Notes under the pieces: model-generated | Databases searched by the model: none | Told to the model about the DNA's origin: nothing | What the model saw: only the letters and a program-made list of their open reading frames with translations | Assembly (NCBI GenBank): GCA_030831315.1 | Contig: JAURLI010000015.1 | Span: 1-64,000, forward strand | Source: Alphaproteobacteria bacterium | Lineage (GTDB): Bacteria > Pseudomonadota > Alphaproteobacteria > SMXQ01 | Length of the DNA stretch: 64,000 nt | Direction: 5' to 3' | Shown here: in pieces, positions 8,006 through 16,694 of the stretch | Layout of the letters: every line of letters begins with the position of its first letter | Numbering within the stretch: position 1 is the stretch's first letter | Program-made: the position numbers and the translations under genes

Positions 8006-8980
8006 ATGAAGATCGTCCTGCACCTGCCGAGCGGCCGGCCCGACATCGCGCCGCTGCAAAAGCGCTTTCCCGAGCACCCCATGGTGGTGACCCGGGACCT
8101 GGCGGCGCTCGCCCGGGAAATCGTCGATGCTGAAATGCTGGTGGCATCGAACCGGCCCTACCTGCCGGACATGGCGCACGCCATCAACGACAACCAGAAG
8201 AAGCTGAAGTGGATCCAGTTCACGACATCGGGGATCGACAAGGCGCTGCGTTCGGGCGGCTTTCCCGACCACGTGATCGTCACCAATTCGGCCGGCCTCG
8301 GCGCGCCGATCCTCGCCGAACATGCCTTTCACCTGTTCATGGCCGTCGGCCGGCGCATCCGCGACACCGAAACCGACCAGCGCAGCCACCTGTGGCGGCG
8401 CGACGACATCGGCCCCACCGTCACCGCCATGACCTTCAAAACGCTGTGCATCATCGGCATGGGCGCCACGGGACAGGAAACGGCGAAACGGGCCAAGGCC
8501 TTCGACATGAAGGTCATCGGCGTCAGCCGCGCCTATGCGCCCGATCATCTGGTGGACGAGGTGTTCCCGCGCGAGCGCGCGAAGGAAGCGCTGGCCCAGT
8601 CGGACTTCATCCTGCTGTCGATGCCTGCCGTCGCCGAAACAAAACACTTCATCAACGACGACACCATCGGCGCGATGAAGAAATCGGCAATCATCGTCAA
8701 CGTCGCGCGCGGCGACCTGATCGACGAGGACGCGCTGATCCGCGCCTGCCGCGAAGGTCGCATCGGCGGCGCCGCCCTCGACGTCACCCAGACCGAGCCG
8801 CTTCCCGCCGACAGCGCGCTGTGGGACACGCCCAATCTCATCCTCACCCCGCATATCGCGGGCACGGGATCGAACAACGCGCGCAGGCTGTTCGACATCA
8901 TCGGTGAAAACATCGAGAACTACGTGGCGGGGCGGCCGCTCACCCGCGTGCTCGACTGGAAGACCATGATGCCCGAATAG
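8006..8980 (+). CDS. D-2-hydroxyacid dehydrogenase family protein A
   Basis: The 324-residue protein has the D-isomer 2-hydroxyacid dehydrogenase fold. It carries the Rossmann motif GMGATG (near residue 152), the substrate-binding arginine in VNVARGDLIDE, the glutamate in TQTEPLP and the histidine in LTPHIAG, so the catalytic set is complete. The family reduces 2-keto acids such as glyoxylate, hydroxypyruvate or branched keto acids with NAD(P)H. It resembles the second dehydrogenase at 10000-10992 (shared LKWIQFTT and MKKSAI..VN segments) but is clearly diverged. The ATG at 8006 follows GGGGAGA. It faces the convergent deaminase gene with a 3-bp gap. Confidence 0.88.
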   Translation: MKIVLHLPSGRPDIAPLQKRFPEHPMVVTRDLAALAREIVDAEMLVASNRPYLPDMAHAINDNQKKLKWIQFTTSGIDKALRSGGFPDHVIVTNSAGLGAPILAEHAFHLFMAVGRRIRDTETDQRSHLWRRDDIGPTVTAMTFKTLCIIGMGATGQETAKRAKAFDMKVIGVSRAYAPDHLVDEVFPRERAKEALAQSDFILLSMPAVAETKHFINDDTIGAMKKSAIIVNVARGDLIDEDALIRACREGRIGGAALDVTQTEPLPADSALWDTPNLILTPHIAGTGSNNARRLFDIIGENIENYVAGRPLTRVLDWKTMMPE

Positions 8981-8983
8981 GGG

Positions 8984-9451
8984 CTAAATCTTCCGGCAGA
9001 GTTGCGGCGCGCCTTCGTCATCGCGCGCGCGGCCATAGACCAGCTTGGAGACACCGGCGAAATAGGCCGCTGCCTCGCACATCGGACAGGCCCGCGATGA
9101 CGAATAGAGAACGGCACCCTTAAGGGTATTGGCGCCGGTGCGCTTGAGGGCGTCGCGGATCGCCAGCAGCTCGGCATGGGCGGTGGGGTCGCGGTCGCGC
9201 AGGACGCGGCTGCCCGCCTTGCCGATGATGCGCGCACCCAGCACCACCACCGCGCCATAGGGCTGGTCGCCCTCGCTGTCGGCATCGTGGCGTTCGCGGA
9301 AGGCGCGCGCCATGAAGGTCGGCGGATTGGGGGTGTCGGGCTGTTCGATGGGCTCGGGGTCGGCCGCAGAGGCGACGCCAACCCCGCCCGAGGCAAACGC
9401 CGCCGCACCGGCGATCAGATGGCGGCGGGAAAAGCTCTCCGGCGTCGTCAT
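8984..9451 (-). CDS. Tat-type exported nucleoside/cytidine deaminase-like protein
   Basis: This 155-residue protein has a zinc deaminase core: the HAE motif in PTAHAELLAIRDAL (near residue 92) and the PCxxC-like SRACPMCEAA (near 120). Those residues bind zinc and carry the proton-shuttling glutamate in guanine, cytosine and tRNA-adenosine deaminases. The N-terminus reads SRRHLIAGAAAFASGG followed by VASAADP, which is a twin-arginine signal with a plausible cleavage site. Export of such a deaminase is unusual because most are cytosolic. It is the third gene of a probable operon (dehydrogenase B, cupin B, deaminase) with a 7-bp gap to cupin B. The substrate is unknown; it might act on a pterin or aminated heterocycle rather than a nucleoside. 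Confidence 0.78.
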   Translation of the reverse strand: MTTPESFSRRHLIAGAAAFASGGVGVASAADPEPIEQPDTPNPPTFMARAFRERHDADSEGDQPYGAVVVLGARIIGKAGSRVLRDRDPTAHAELLAIRDALKRTGANTLKGAVLYSSSRACPMCEAAAYFAGVSKLVYGRARDDEGAPQLCRKI

Positions 9452-9458
9452 GGGCGGC

Positions 9459-9980
9459 TCAGCGGAAGTAGGCGCCCGGCTTGAACACGCAGGGGATCGC
9501 GTTGTTTTCCTTCGAATTGCCGACGAGCGGCGAGCCGTCCTTCAGCACCCGGCCATAGGGGCTTTTCGACGCATCGACGGTGGCGCCGACGCGGATCATC
9601 ACCAGGTTGTCGCAATCGACCGCGGTGAAGGTGTAGAGGCAGTTGCGCGGCAGCATGATGCCTTGGTGCTTCGACACCCGTGTCTTTTCGCCGTTGGGGC
9701 CGACAAATTCCGCCGTACCCGCGAGCACGATGAAGCTGTGGTCCTCGTTGGTGTGGGTGTGCAGAAGGTTTTCGCCATCATTGGGCGAATAGGCGTTGAG
9801 GAACACCGTCAGCCGGTCGGTGTGCGCCATGTAGGTGCGGTCGTTGCCCTGGGCGGGCAGCGGGCATTCCATGGTGAAGACCGTGGGCTTCTTAGCCTCG
9901 GGGTCGAAGCCGATCTTCGACATCACGCGTTCCATCGTGCCTGTCGGCTGGTCGAGAAGGTGATCCGGTGCGGTCTTCAT
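9459..9980 (-). CDS. Cupin-domain protein B
   Basis: The product is a 173-residue single-cupin protein. Motif 1 is HTHTNEDHSFIVLAG and motif 2 is GIMLPRNCLYTF, both matching cupin A gene by gene. The track start at 10076 is too early; the ATG at 9980 (MKTAPDHLL) has GGGAGA upstream and lies 19 bp after the dehydrogenase B stop. It is probably cotranscribed with dehydrogenase B upstream and the deaminase downstream. The repeated pairing of this cupin type with a D-2-hydroxyacid dehydrogenase suggests that both act on one pathway. Enzymatic activity is not assignable. Confidence 0.85.
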   Translation of the reverse strand: MKTAPDHLLDQPTGTMERVMSKIGFDPEAKKPTVFTMECPLPAQGNDRTYMAHTDRLTVFLNAYSPNDGENLLHTHTNEDHSFIVLAGTAEFVGPNGEKTRVSKHQGIMLPRNCLYTFTAVDCDNLVMIRVGATVDASKSPYGRVLKDGSPLVGNSKENNAIPCVFKPGAYFR

Positions 9981-9999
9981 GGTCTGTCTCCCGTTGAAA

Positions 10000-10992
10000 T
10001 CATGTCCCGTCGGGCGTCTTGACGACGTTTCTGAGGGGCTTTCCGTCAAGATACCGGCGCGTATTGTCGCGAACAAGGACCGAAAGCGCCGTCCACTGGT
10101 CGTCGCCGCCCTGGCCGCCGATATGCGGTGTCATCAGGAGGTTCGGAAGCGGCCAGAAGCCGCTGTCGGCGGGCAGCGGTTCGTCCTCGTACACGTCGAG
10201 TGCCGCCCCCCGGATGCCCTTGGCCGCAAGGCAGTCGATCAGCGCGGCTTCATCCACCACCGGGCCGCGGCTGATGTTGACCAGGATGGCGGATTTTTTC
10301 ATCGCGGCCAGCTCCGCCTTGCCGATGAAGCCGCGCGTCGCATTGTCGAGCGGCATCGCCACCATCACCACGTCGGCTTCCGGCAGCACGTCGCGGATAT
10401 TTTCGCGCGCCACCACGCGGTCGATGTGTGCGCTCGCCGGTTCGGCCGCGCGCGTCACGCAGATGACATTCATGTCGAAGGCCTTGGCCTTGCGGGCGAT
10501 GTCCTGGCCGATCTTGCCCATGCCGCAGATCAGGAGCGTCGCGCCCTCGGTCACCTGGATGAAGGGAAACATTTCCTCGCGCGCCCATTCGCGCTTCGCG
10601 CGAAACGGCGCGTAGTCGTGAATGCCGCGCAGCAGGCACAGCATCAGCCCCATCGCATGGCCCGCCAGAATGCGCTGGCGCACATCGCCGATATTGGTGA
10701 CGACCACCTGCGGCGGGATGCCCGCGGCCTCGGCATGATCGGTACCGACGGTGGTGAACTGGATCCACTTCAGGTCCTTGCCGTGGGCGGCAAGGGCGGC
10801 GGCGACTTCGGGCGTAAAAAACGAATCGTTGATGTGCATGACATCGGCGCCGGGCAGCGCCGCGGCAAGTTCGTCCACGGTTTCGGGCTTCACCACCGAG
10901 ACTTCTGGAAAATCGCGCAGGAAGGCCGCATCCACCACATCGTGGTAATCACGGCAGAAACGCACGATCCTGAGCCGGGTCTTGCCCGCCAT
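10000..10992 (-). CDS. D-2-hydroxyacid dehydrogenase family protein B
   Basis: This 330-residue paralogue of dehydrogenase A has GMGKIG in the nucleotide-binding loop (near residue 157), the arginine in VNISRGPVVDE, the glutamate in YEDEPLP and the histidine in MTPHIGG. All expected catalytic residues are present. The N-terminus (RLRIVRFCRDY) is divergent from A. It leads a three-gene operon with cupin B and the Tat-type deaminase. Keto-acid reduction or hydroxyacid oxidation with NAD(H) is established for the family; the substrate is not known. Confidence 0.88.
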   Translation of the reverse strand: MAGKTRLRIVRFCRDYHDVVDAAFLRDFPEVSVVKPETVDELAAALPGADVMHINDSFFTPEVAAALAAHGKDLKWIQFTTVGTDHAEAAGIPPQVVVTNIGDVRQRILAGHAMGLMLCLLRGIHDYAPFRAKREWAREEMFPFIQVTEGATLLICGMGKIGQDIARKAKAFDMNVICVTRAAEPASAHIDRVVARENIRDVLPEADVVMVAMPLDNATRGFIGKAELAAMKKSAILVNISRGPVVDEAALIDCLAAKGIRGAALDVYEDEPLPADSGFWPLPNLLMTPHIGGQGGDDQWTALSVLVRDNTRRYLDGKPLRNVVKTPDGT

Positions 10993-11117
10993 GAACCCCT
11001 CCCTTTTGCCCGTTCGGGCCCTTCCTTTGTTGTTCCATTTCTAGGCCTTGATTAAAGTCAGATCAACGACCGGCAAGACAAGGCCGTGCACCGGCCCCAC
11101 GGGGCCACGGGGGATCC

Positions 11118-12005
11118 ATGACAGAAGGGCCACTTGCCGGAAAATTCGCCATCGTCACCGGCGCCGGGCGCGGCATGGGCCGCGCCATCGCGCTCGGCCT
11201 TGCGCGGGCGGGTGCCGCCGGGGTGTGCGTCACCTCAGGCTCCTCGCCCGATGAAATCGCCGCCACCGCAACCGATATCGACGCCATTGCCGGACGCAAG
11301 GGCACGGGCCTCGCCGTCATCGCCGACGTCGCCGACGCCATGGCCTGCGAAGATGCCGTGGCGCGCGCGGTTGCCGCCTTCGGCGCGCTGCACATCCTCG
11401 TCAACAACGCAGGCCTCGGCATGCGCAATGTCTGCGAAGGCAGCCGCGGCCCCTTCTGGGACTGCATGACGCAGGGCTGGGACCGGCTGATCGCAGTCAA
11501 CGTCAACGGCCCTTTTCACATGGCGAAGCCCGCCGTGGCGCACATGATCGCTGCCGGCTGGGGGCGCATCATCAACGTTTCCAAAAGCGTCGATTCGATG
11601 CACCAGTCGCGCAATTCCCCCTACGGCCCATCGAAGGCGGCGCTGGAGGCGATGACCATCGCCTGGGCGCAGGACCTGCTTGGCACTGGTGTGACCGCCA
11701 ACACGATCCTGCCGGGCGGGCTGACCAACACGACGTTCTCGCGGCCCACTGCCGTCGCCAATGCGCGCAAGAACAACCGCCCGGTGTATGAGCCTGAAGA
11801 CATCGCGCCGCTGGCGGTGGCACTGGCCTCCGACGCGTCCGCGAAATATTCGGGATGCCGCTTCAACGCGCGCGGCTGGCGACCCGATGTCGCAATCGAG
11901 GATGCGCTGGAAGCCTGCCGCACACCGGCGATCTTCCCCAAGCCCCGACGCAAGCGCGACCTGCTGACCGGATGGGAACCGGTATCAGGAGACGCCCCGT
12001 CATGA
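11118..12005 (+). CDS. Short-chain dehydrogenase/reductase B
   Basis: This 295-residue SDR has TGAGRGMG (near residue 15), NNAG in VNNAGLG (near 95), INVSKSVDS around the catalytic serine and YGPSK as YxxxK (near 173). It is longer than the common 250, with an extra C-terminal segment (FPKPRRKRDLLTGW) of unknown role. The stop overlaps the amidase start as ATGA, so the two are translationally coupled and probably serve one degradative step series. The substrate is unknown. Confidence 0.88.
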   Translation: MTEGPLAGKFAIVTGAGRGMGRAIALGLARAGAAGVCVTSGSSPDEIAATATDIDAIAGRKGTGLAVIADVADAMACEDAVARAVAAFGALHILVNNAGLGMRNVCEGSRGPFWDCMTQGWDRLIAVNVNGPFHMAKPAVAHMIAAGWGRIINVSKSVDSMHQSRNSPYGPSKAALEAMTIAWAQDLLGTGVTANTILPGGLTNTTFSRPTAVANARKNNRPVYEPEDIAPLAVALASDASAKYSGCRFNARGWRPDVAIEDALEACRTPAIFPKPRRKRDLLTGWEPVSGDAPS

Positions 12006-13375
12006 GCTACGATCCGCGCGCGCCACGCAAAGCGAGCTTCGCCGAGGCCCGTCGCGCCTTCATTGAGGGCACGTACAGGCCCGGCGATTACCTCGACCGT
12101 TTTCTTGAAACCATCATCGCGCGCGAAGGCATCGTTCGCGCCTTCGCCACCCTCGACCAGTCGGGCGCGCGCGCTGCCGCGGCGGCAAGTGATGCGCGCT
12201 ATCGGGCGCGCGCGCCGCTTTCGCCCATGGACGGGCTGCCCATCGCCTTCAAGGACATCTTCGAGGTCGAGGGCCTGCCCACCACCTGGGGCATTGCCGA
12301 ACGCGGGCATGTGGCATGGCGCGACGCGGCGATCGTGCACGCCCTGCGCAAGGGTGGTGCCGTGATCGTCGGCAAAACGACCCTGCCCGAGCTTGGCTTC
12401 GGCCAGCCCCCCGCCACCTCCAACCCGTGGGACGCGGAACGCTCGGCGGGCGGATCATCGTCCGGATCGGCGGCGGCCGTCGGCGCCGGGTTCATCCCCG
12501 CCGCCATCGGCACCCAGGGCAAGGGGTCGCTGACGCGCCCCGCGAGTTTCTGCGGCGCTTATGCCTTCAAGCCCGGCCACGGCACCATCCATCGCGGCGG
12601 TGACGGCGGCGGGCAGGAAACCAACACCCATGTCGGCGTTCTGGCCCACCGGCTGGAAGACGCGTGGGAAGTGGCGCGCTACCTGTCGGAAAACCCGGGC
12701 CCGCATCCGGGCCATCGCGGCCTCGGCGGGTCGATGGCGCCGCCTGCCCCGCAGATGCCGAAAACGCTGGTGCGCATGACGCGCGCGGGCTGGCCCGCGA
12801 CCGACGAAGCAGCCCGCAAGGCCTTCGACGAGGTCTGCGCCGGGCTGGCGCTCATCGGTGTCGTGATCGAGGAAGCCGAAGACGTCGCCCCCGTGGCCGC
12901 ACTTGCCGCGGGCCTCGATCAGGCGGCGCATGCCCTTGATGTCATTTCCGACTACGAATCGCGCTGGCCGCTGCTGATGTATCTGGAGACGGAAAAATCA
13001 GCGCCCACCGGCGCCTATTCCTCCCGCGTGGTCGAGCGTGGACTGGCGCGCGACAAATGGAGCCGCGCCGAATACGAAGACGCGCTCGCGTTCCGCGACG
13101 ACTGGCGAACGAAACTCGCCGCCTGCCGCGCCGATTCCCGCTTCATCGTCTCGCCTTCGGCCACCGGCGCCGCGCCGCAAGGCACCAATGATACCGGGTC
13201 GTCGGTCTACCAGTGGGGATCGTCGCTCGCGGGCAACCCGGTCGCGAGCCTGCCGCTGATGGCCATCAACGGCCTGCCGCTCGGTCTCGAATTGCAGGGC
13301 TTCATTGGCGAGGACGCGGCATTGATGGCCGCCGCCCGTGCGCTCGACGAGGCTTTTGCCGCCGGGCGCTTCTGA
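12002..13375 (+). CDS. Amidase-signature family protein with an altered signature
   Basis: The 457-residue protein belongs to the amidase signature family, which hydrolyses carboxamides with a Ser-cisSer-Lys triad. The lysine is in IAFKDIFEVEG (near residue 83), the cis-serine in SAGGSSSGSAAAVGAG (near 157) and the nucleophilic serine in GTQGKGSLTRPASFCG (near 181). The last segment departs from the usual GTDTGGSIR: the D becomes Q and the oxyanion GG becomes GK, with R moved by one. The triad itself is kept, so activity is likely, but with altered substrate contacts. The track start at 11855 lies inside the SDR; the ATG at 12002 overlaps the SDR stop. The next gene is convergent and abuts its stop. 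Confidence 0.82.
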   Translation: MSYDPRAPRKASFAEARRAFIEGTYRPGDYLDRFLETIIAREGIVRAFATLDQSGARAAAAASDARYRARAPLSPMDGLPIAFKDIFEVEGLPTTWGIAERGHVAWRDAAIVHALRKGGAVIVGKTTLPELGFGQPPATSNPWDAERSAGGSSSGSAAAVGAGFIPAAIGTQGKGSLTRPASFCGAYAFKPGHGTIHRGGDGGGQETNTHVGVLAHRLEDAWEVARYLSENPGPHPGHRGLGGSMAPPAPQMPKTLVRMTRAGWPATDEAARKAFDEVCAGLALIGVVIEEAEDVAPVAALAAGLDQAAHALDVISDYESRWPLLMYLETEKSAPTGAYSSRVVERGLARDKWSRAEYEDALAFRDDWRTKLAACRADSRFIVSPSATGAAPQGTNDTGSSVYQWGSSLAGNPVASLPLMAINGLPLGLELQGFIGEDAALMAAARALDEAFAAGRF

Positions 13376-14563
13376 CTACTCGACGAAACTTTCGAGAAGT
13401 TCCACCGGATCGCCGTAACGCGAGGCCATATCGACGACATTGGGCGATTGCAGCGCCATCAGGAAACCGTTGTCGATCAGCGTCACGTTGTCGAGCTTCA
13501 CCGTTGTATCGAAGGTGGCAAGATCCTGGTGCAGGTGTGGTTCTTCCCAATGCGGGATCATACGGCGCAGGTAATTCGACGGCTTGGTATAATTGACGCC
13601 CCAGTGCAGCGCACCCGCCGAATTGGAGCCCGCCGGATAGGCGGTAAACCGCGGCGCCTTCGGGTTATGGCCGCAGCCGAGTTCGGTCAGCTTGGCGCCC
13701 ATGATCATCTCGCGCAGGATGTCGGCATCGCGCGACTTGCCGTGGACCTTCACGACTTCGGTGTTCTTCCACTCGATGCCGATCTTCTCGGCAAAGGGCT
13801 TCGGAAAGCCGACCGCCCATTGCGGGTAGAGAATGCCTTCCATGTCGGCGACGGCGCCGGGCACGCGCTTGAAGGCCTCGCGGTCGTAGATGTTGGGGCC
13901 GTGGGCGGGCAGGTAATGGACGTAGCAGCCGGGTTCCTCGGCGATGGTCGAGCCGCGCCAACGGTTGTTGTCGAGCATGTTTGAAACCATTTCCGGCGTG
14001 AAATGGATGGTCACGTCGGAGCCGCGCGGATCGGAAAACGTCATGTCAAAGGACTTGCCGCGCGGAAACAGGGCGGCATTCGCCCGCGTGATCTCTCCGA
14101 CCAGTTCAGGCGGGAAACGGCCCTGGGGTGTGTCGAGCAGGTCGAGGTTTCGGAAATAGGTAATCTTGACCCAGCGCTGGCCCTTTTCGCGGCGCAGCTT
14201 CACGAACAGCGGCGCGTTGACCGACGCGTACCACGTGCCCATGACGAAATCGGCATCCTCGACCAGCGCCTTCGCCTCGGGCGGGCAGTCGGTCAGCTGC
14301 GTCGTCGGCGCCATGAATTCGCGCACCCGCGCCCCGCGCGATGCAGCGATGCCCGAAACCGCATCGACCACGCGCCGGTCGAGGCGCGGATCGGTCAGCA
14401 GCACGACCTTCTCGCCCGGGCGGATGGCGAACACGCGGTTCATGTTGGCGACTGCCTGGAAATGGTGGCGCAGCTTCGTCGAAGCGGTGTCCTCGACCAC
14501 CGGCATCGCCGACGCGGTGGCGGAGGCGAGGATGTCGTCGAGGCCGGGCGGCACATGGGTCAT
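13376..14563 (-). CDS. M29 aminopeptidase-like / NicX-like metalloprotein
   Basis: The 395-residue product resembles proteins of the M29 (aminopeptidase T) superfamily, which also includes 2,5-dihydroxypyridine 5,6-dioxygenase NicX. Supporting marks are ELGCGHNPKA (near residue 290), the HWGVNY segment and HLHQD (near 347). A His in the first and a HxD in the last would match the iron ligands known for NicX. A peptidase assignment is less convincing because the dinuclear ligand pattern of M29 is not clear by eye. The neighbouring amidase and SDR fit degradation of an amide or N-heterocycle, but this is inference. It is convergent with the amidase, stop codon next to stop codon. Confidence 0.62.
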   Translation of the reverse strand: MTHVPPGLDDILASATASAMPVVEDTASTKLRHHFQAVANMNRVFAIRPGEKVVLLTDPRLDRRVVDAVSGIAASRGARVREFMAPTTQLTDCPPEAKALVEDADFVMGTWYASVNAPLFVKLRREKGQRWVKITYFRNLDLLDTPQGRFPPELVGEITRANAALFPRGKSFDMTFSDPRGSDVTIHFTPEMVSNMLDNNRWRGSTIAEEPGCYVHYLPAHGPNIYDREAFKRVPGAVADMEGILYPQWAVGFPKPFAEKIGIEWKNTEVVKVHGKSRDADILREMIMGAKLTELGCGHNPKAPRFTAYPAGSNSAGALHWGVNYTKPSNYLRRMIPHWEEPHLHQDLATFDTTVKLDNVTLIDNGFLMALQSPNVVDMASRYGDPVELLESFVE

Positions 14564-14626
14564 GTTTGGCTCCCCTTTTGTCTTTCGGCAATTCTCCGCC
14601 CGCCCGCAGCCCGGCGCAAGGGGGGC

Positions 14627-15538
14627 TCAGAATACGGAGAAGCCGGTCCGCGTCGTGAACAATTCGAGCGCGCGCACGCCCGCCAGCGAGTTCCCCGTCT
14701 TGTCCAGCGCCGGCGACCATGCCGCAAGGGCAAGACGGCCCGGTATGATGCCGACGATGCCGCCGCCGACACCGCTTTTCGCCGGAATGCCGATCCGGAA
14801 GGCCATGTCTCCGGCCGCATCGTAGGTGCCGCTGGTCTGCATCAGGGCATTGATGCGCTTGGCCTGCGGCGCGGAAACGACCCGCGCGCCATCGCCACCG
14901 CGGCCGCCGCGCGCAAGAAAGGCGATGGCTCGGGCAAGATCGATGCAGCTCATGGCGAGAGCACACTGGTGAAAATACAGGTCGAGCACCGTATCGACAT
15001 CACCATGAAGGTTGCTCTCGGCCTTCAGGAAGTTGGCGAGCGCGCGGTTGCGAAAACCGCTTGCCGCTTCCGAGCGGGCAACCTCCTCGTCATAGGCGAT
15101 GTCCGGGTTACCCGAAAGCTCGCGCACGAACTTGAGAAGCGTTTCCTTGGCGTATGGCCGCGCCGCCATCAGCGCGTCGGTCACGACATGGGCGCCTGCG
15201 TTGATGAACGGATTTCGCGGAATGCCTTTTTCGTATTCAAGCTGAACCAGCGAATTGAAGGCGCTGCCCGACGGCTCCTTGCCCACCCGGCGCCAGAGTT
15301 TTTCGCCGACATAGCCAAGGGCAAGGGTCAGGGTGAAAACCTGCGAGATGCTCTGGATCGAAAACGCTTCGCCCGCATCGCCCGTCGCGTAAAGCTCGCC
15401 ATCGACTGTCAGGACCGCCATGCCGAACTTGTCGCGCGGGACGGAAGCAAGCGCCGGGATATAGTCGGCGACGCGGCCGCGCACGAAAAGCGGCTGCACC
15501 TCCCGCGCTATGCCATCGATAATACGCTGGTAATCCAT
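14627..15538 (-). CDS. glsA: Glutaminase (serine-dependent family) with substituted SxxK lysine
   Basis: This 303-residue protein matches the beta-lactamase-fold glutaminase family that converts glutamine to glutamate and ammonia. Recognisable blocks are FSIQSIS (residues 59-65), VGKEPSGSAFNS, GIPRNPFINAGA, NRALANFLK and the C-terminal KSGVGGGI. The serine of the SxxK catalytic pair is S63, but the partner lysine is replaced by glutamine (SISQ, codon CAG), one base from a lysine codon. The start is ATG at 15538, with AAAGGA upstream, rather than the track start seven codons earlier. It is divergent from the ornithine cyclodeaminase-like gene. It may be inactive, have changed chemistry, or show a base error. 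Confidence 0.85.
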   Translation of the reverse strand: MDYQRIIDGIAREVQPLFVRGRVADYIPALASVPRDKFGMAVLTVDGELYATGDAGEAFSIQSISQVFTLTLALGYVGEKLWRRVGKEPSGSAFNSLVQLEYEKGIPRNPFINAGAHVVTDALMAARPYAKETLLKFVRELSGNPDIAYDEEVARSEAASGFRNRALANFLKAESNLHGDVDTVLDLYFHQCALAMSCIDLARAIAFLARGGRGGDGARVVSAPQAKRINALMQTSGTYDAAGDMAFRIGIPAKSGVGGGIVGIIPGRLALAAWSPALDKTGNSLAGVRALELFTTRTGFSVF

Positions 15539-15626
15539 GCGGTCCGGTCCTTTCATCAACGCTGACGCCGCCCGCCGCGGCCACTATTGTGTCAGAAAAC
15601 ATCACCCTCGGGGAGCGATCCTGCCA

Positions 15627-16628
15627 ATGACCCTGTTTCTCAACGAAAAACACATCACGCAGATGCACGAGGCGGGCCTCGCCACGATGGACGATTACAT
15701 CGCCGCGGTGGAAGCCGCCTACACCGATCAGGGCCGGGGCGATTTCGAAATCCTGCCGCGCACCAACTTCACCGTCGACGTGCCGGGACGCAAGCGTCCG
15801 GGTACGCTCAAGATCGGCGGCGGCTGCCTCAAGGGCGTACGGGTGATGGGTGCCTCCATGTATTCGGGCGGCTACGGCGGCATGAACCTGTGGGTGACGC
15901 TCTATGACTGCGACACCGGCAAGGTCATCGCCATCCTGCACGGCTCCGTCATCGGCAAGATGAAAACCGGCGCGACCTCTGCAATGGCGGCGAAACATCT
16001 TTCGCGCCCCGAAGCGGAGACCGTCGGCATGCTGGGCACGGCGAGCCAGGCGCGCACACAGATCCTCGGCCTTTCGCGGGTGCGCCCGATCAAGCGCCTG
16101 CGCGTGTTCAGCCCCAATGCCGAAAACCGCAAGGCTTTCGCCGACTGGGCCGGGGCCGCCATCCCGGGGCTCGATGCGATCGCCGCCGACAGCGCCGAGA
16201 CCGCCGTGCGCGATGCCGATATCGTCGTCACCGTCACCAATTCCAAGACGCCGATCCTCGAGGCCCAATGGCTCGCGCCGGGAACCCATTGCAACGTCAT
16301 CGGCGCTCATGCGCCGGGCGCGCGCGAGATCGACACGGCGACGCTCAGGCGCGGCCGGGTGATCGTCGATGATCTCGACCAGGCGTTTTACGAAAAGGGC
16401 GAAATCCTCATTCCGCTCAACGCAGGCGAGATCGAACGCGAGCACGTCCTGGGCGCAATCGGCGAGGTGATCGCGGGCAAGGTTGCGGGGCGCACCGGCG
16501 CCGATGAGATCACGATGTTCCTGTCCGGCGGTACCAGCCTCGAATACATGGGGGCCTCGGCCATGCTGGCGGCCAAGGCGAAGGCGGCGGGCATCGGCCA
16601 GGTTCTGGATTACGAGGAAAACCGCTGA
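15627..16628 (+). CDS. Ornithine cyclodeaminase / mu-crystallin family protein
   Basis: The 333-residue NAD(P)-dependent protein has the family blocks GVRVMGASMYSGG (substrate side, near residue 78), HGSVIGKMKTGATSAMAAKHL (near 112) and the dinucleotide loop GMLGTASQA (near 136). Relatives are ornithine cyclodeaminase, alanine dehydrogenase, tauropine or ketimine reductases and mu-crystallin, and sequence alone does not separate these. The ATG at 15627 follows GGGGAGCGAT, and the track start at 15537 is not needed. Together with glutaminase, amidase and GGT it supports nitrogen-compound metabolism in this region. Confidence 0.85.
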   Translation: MTLFLNEKHITQMHEAGLATMDDYIAAVEAAYTDQGRGDFEILPRTNFTVDVPGRKRPGTLKIGGGCLKGVRVMGASMYSGGYGGMNLWVTLYDCDTGKVIAILHGSVIGKMKTGATSAMAAKHLSRPEAETVGMLGTASQARTQILGLSRVRPIKRLRVFSPNAENRKAFADWAGAAIPGLDAIAADSAETAVRDADIVVTVTNSKTPILEAQWLAPGTHCNVIGAHAPGAREIDTATLRRGRVIVDDLDQAFYEKGEILIPLNAGEIEREHVLGAIGEVIAGKVAGRTGADEITMFLSGGTSLEYMGASAMLAAKAKAAGIGQVLDYEENR

Positions 16629-16694
16629 AGCGCCGCCCTTGACCGGCCTCGGCAGCGGGCGGACAATTGTTCGTTCTGCCGATGGAGGCGTCGC

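Noticed and set aside
11118-14563. Established nicotinate (nic) degradation cluster
   Set aside because: Only the M29/NicX-like gene and an amidase are reminiscent of it; hydroxylase subunits, the isomerase and the deformylase are missing.
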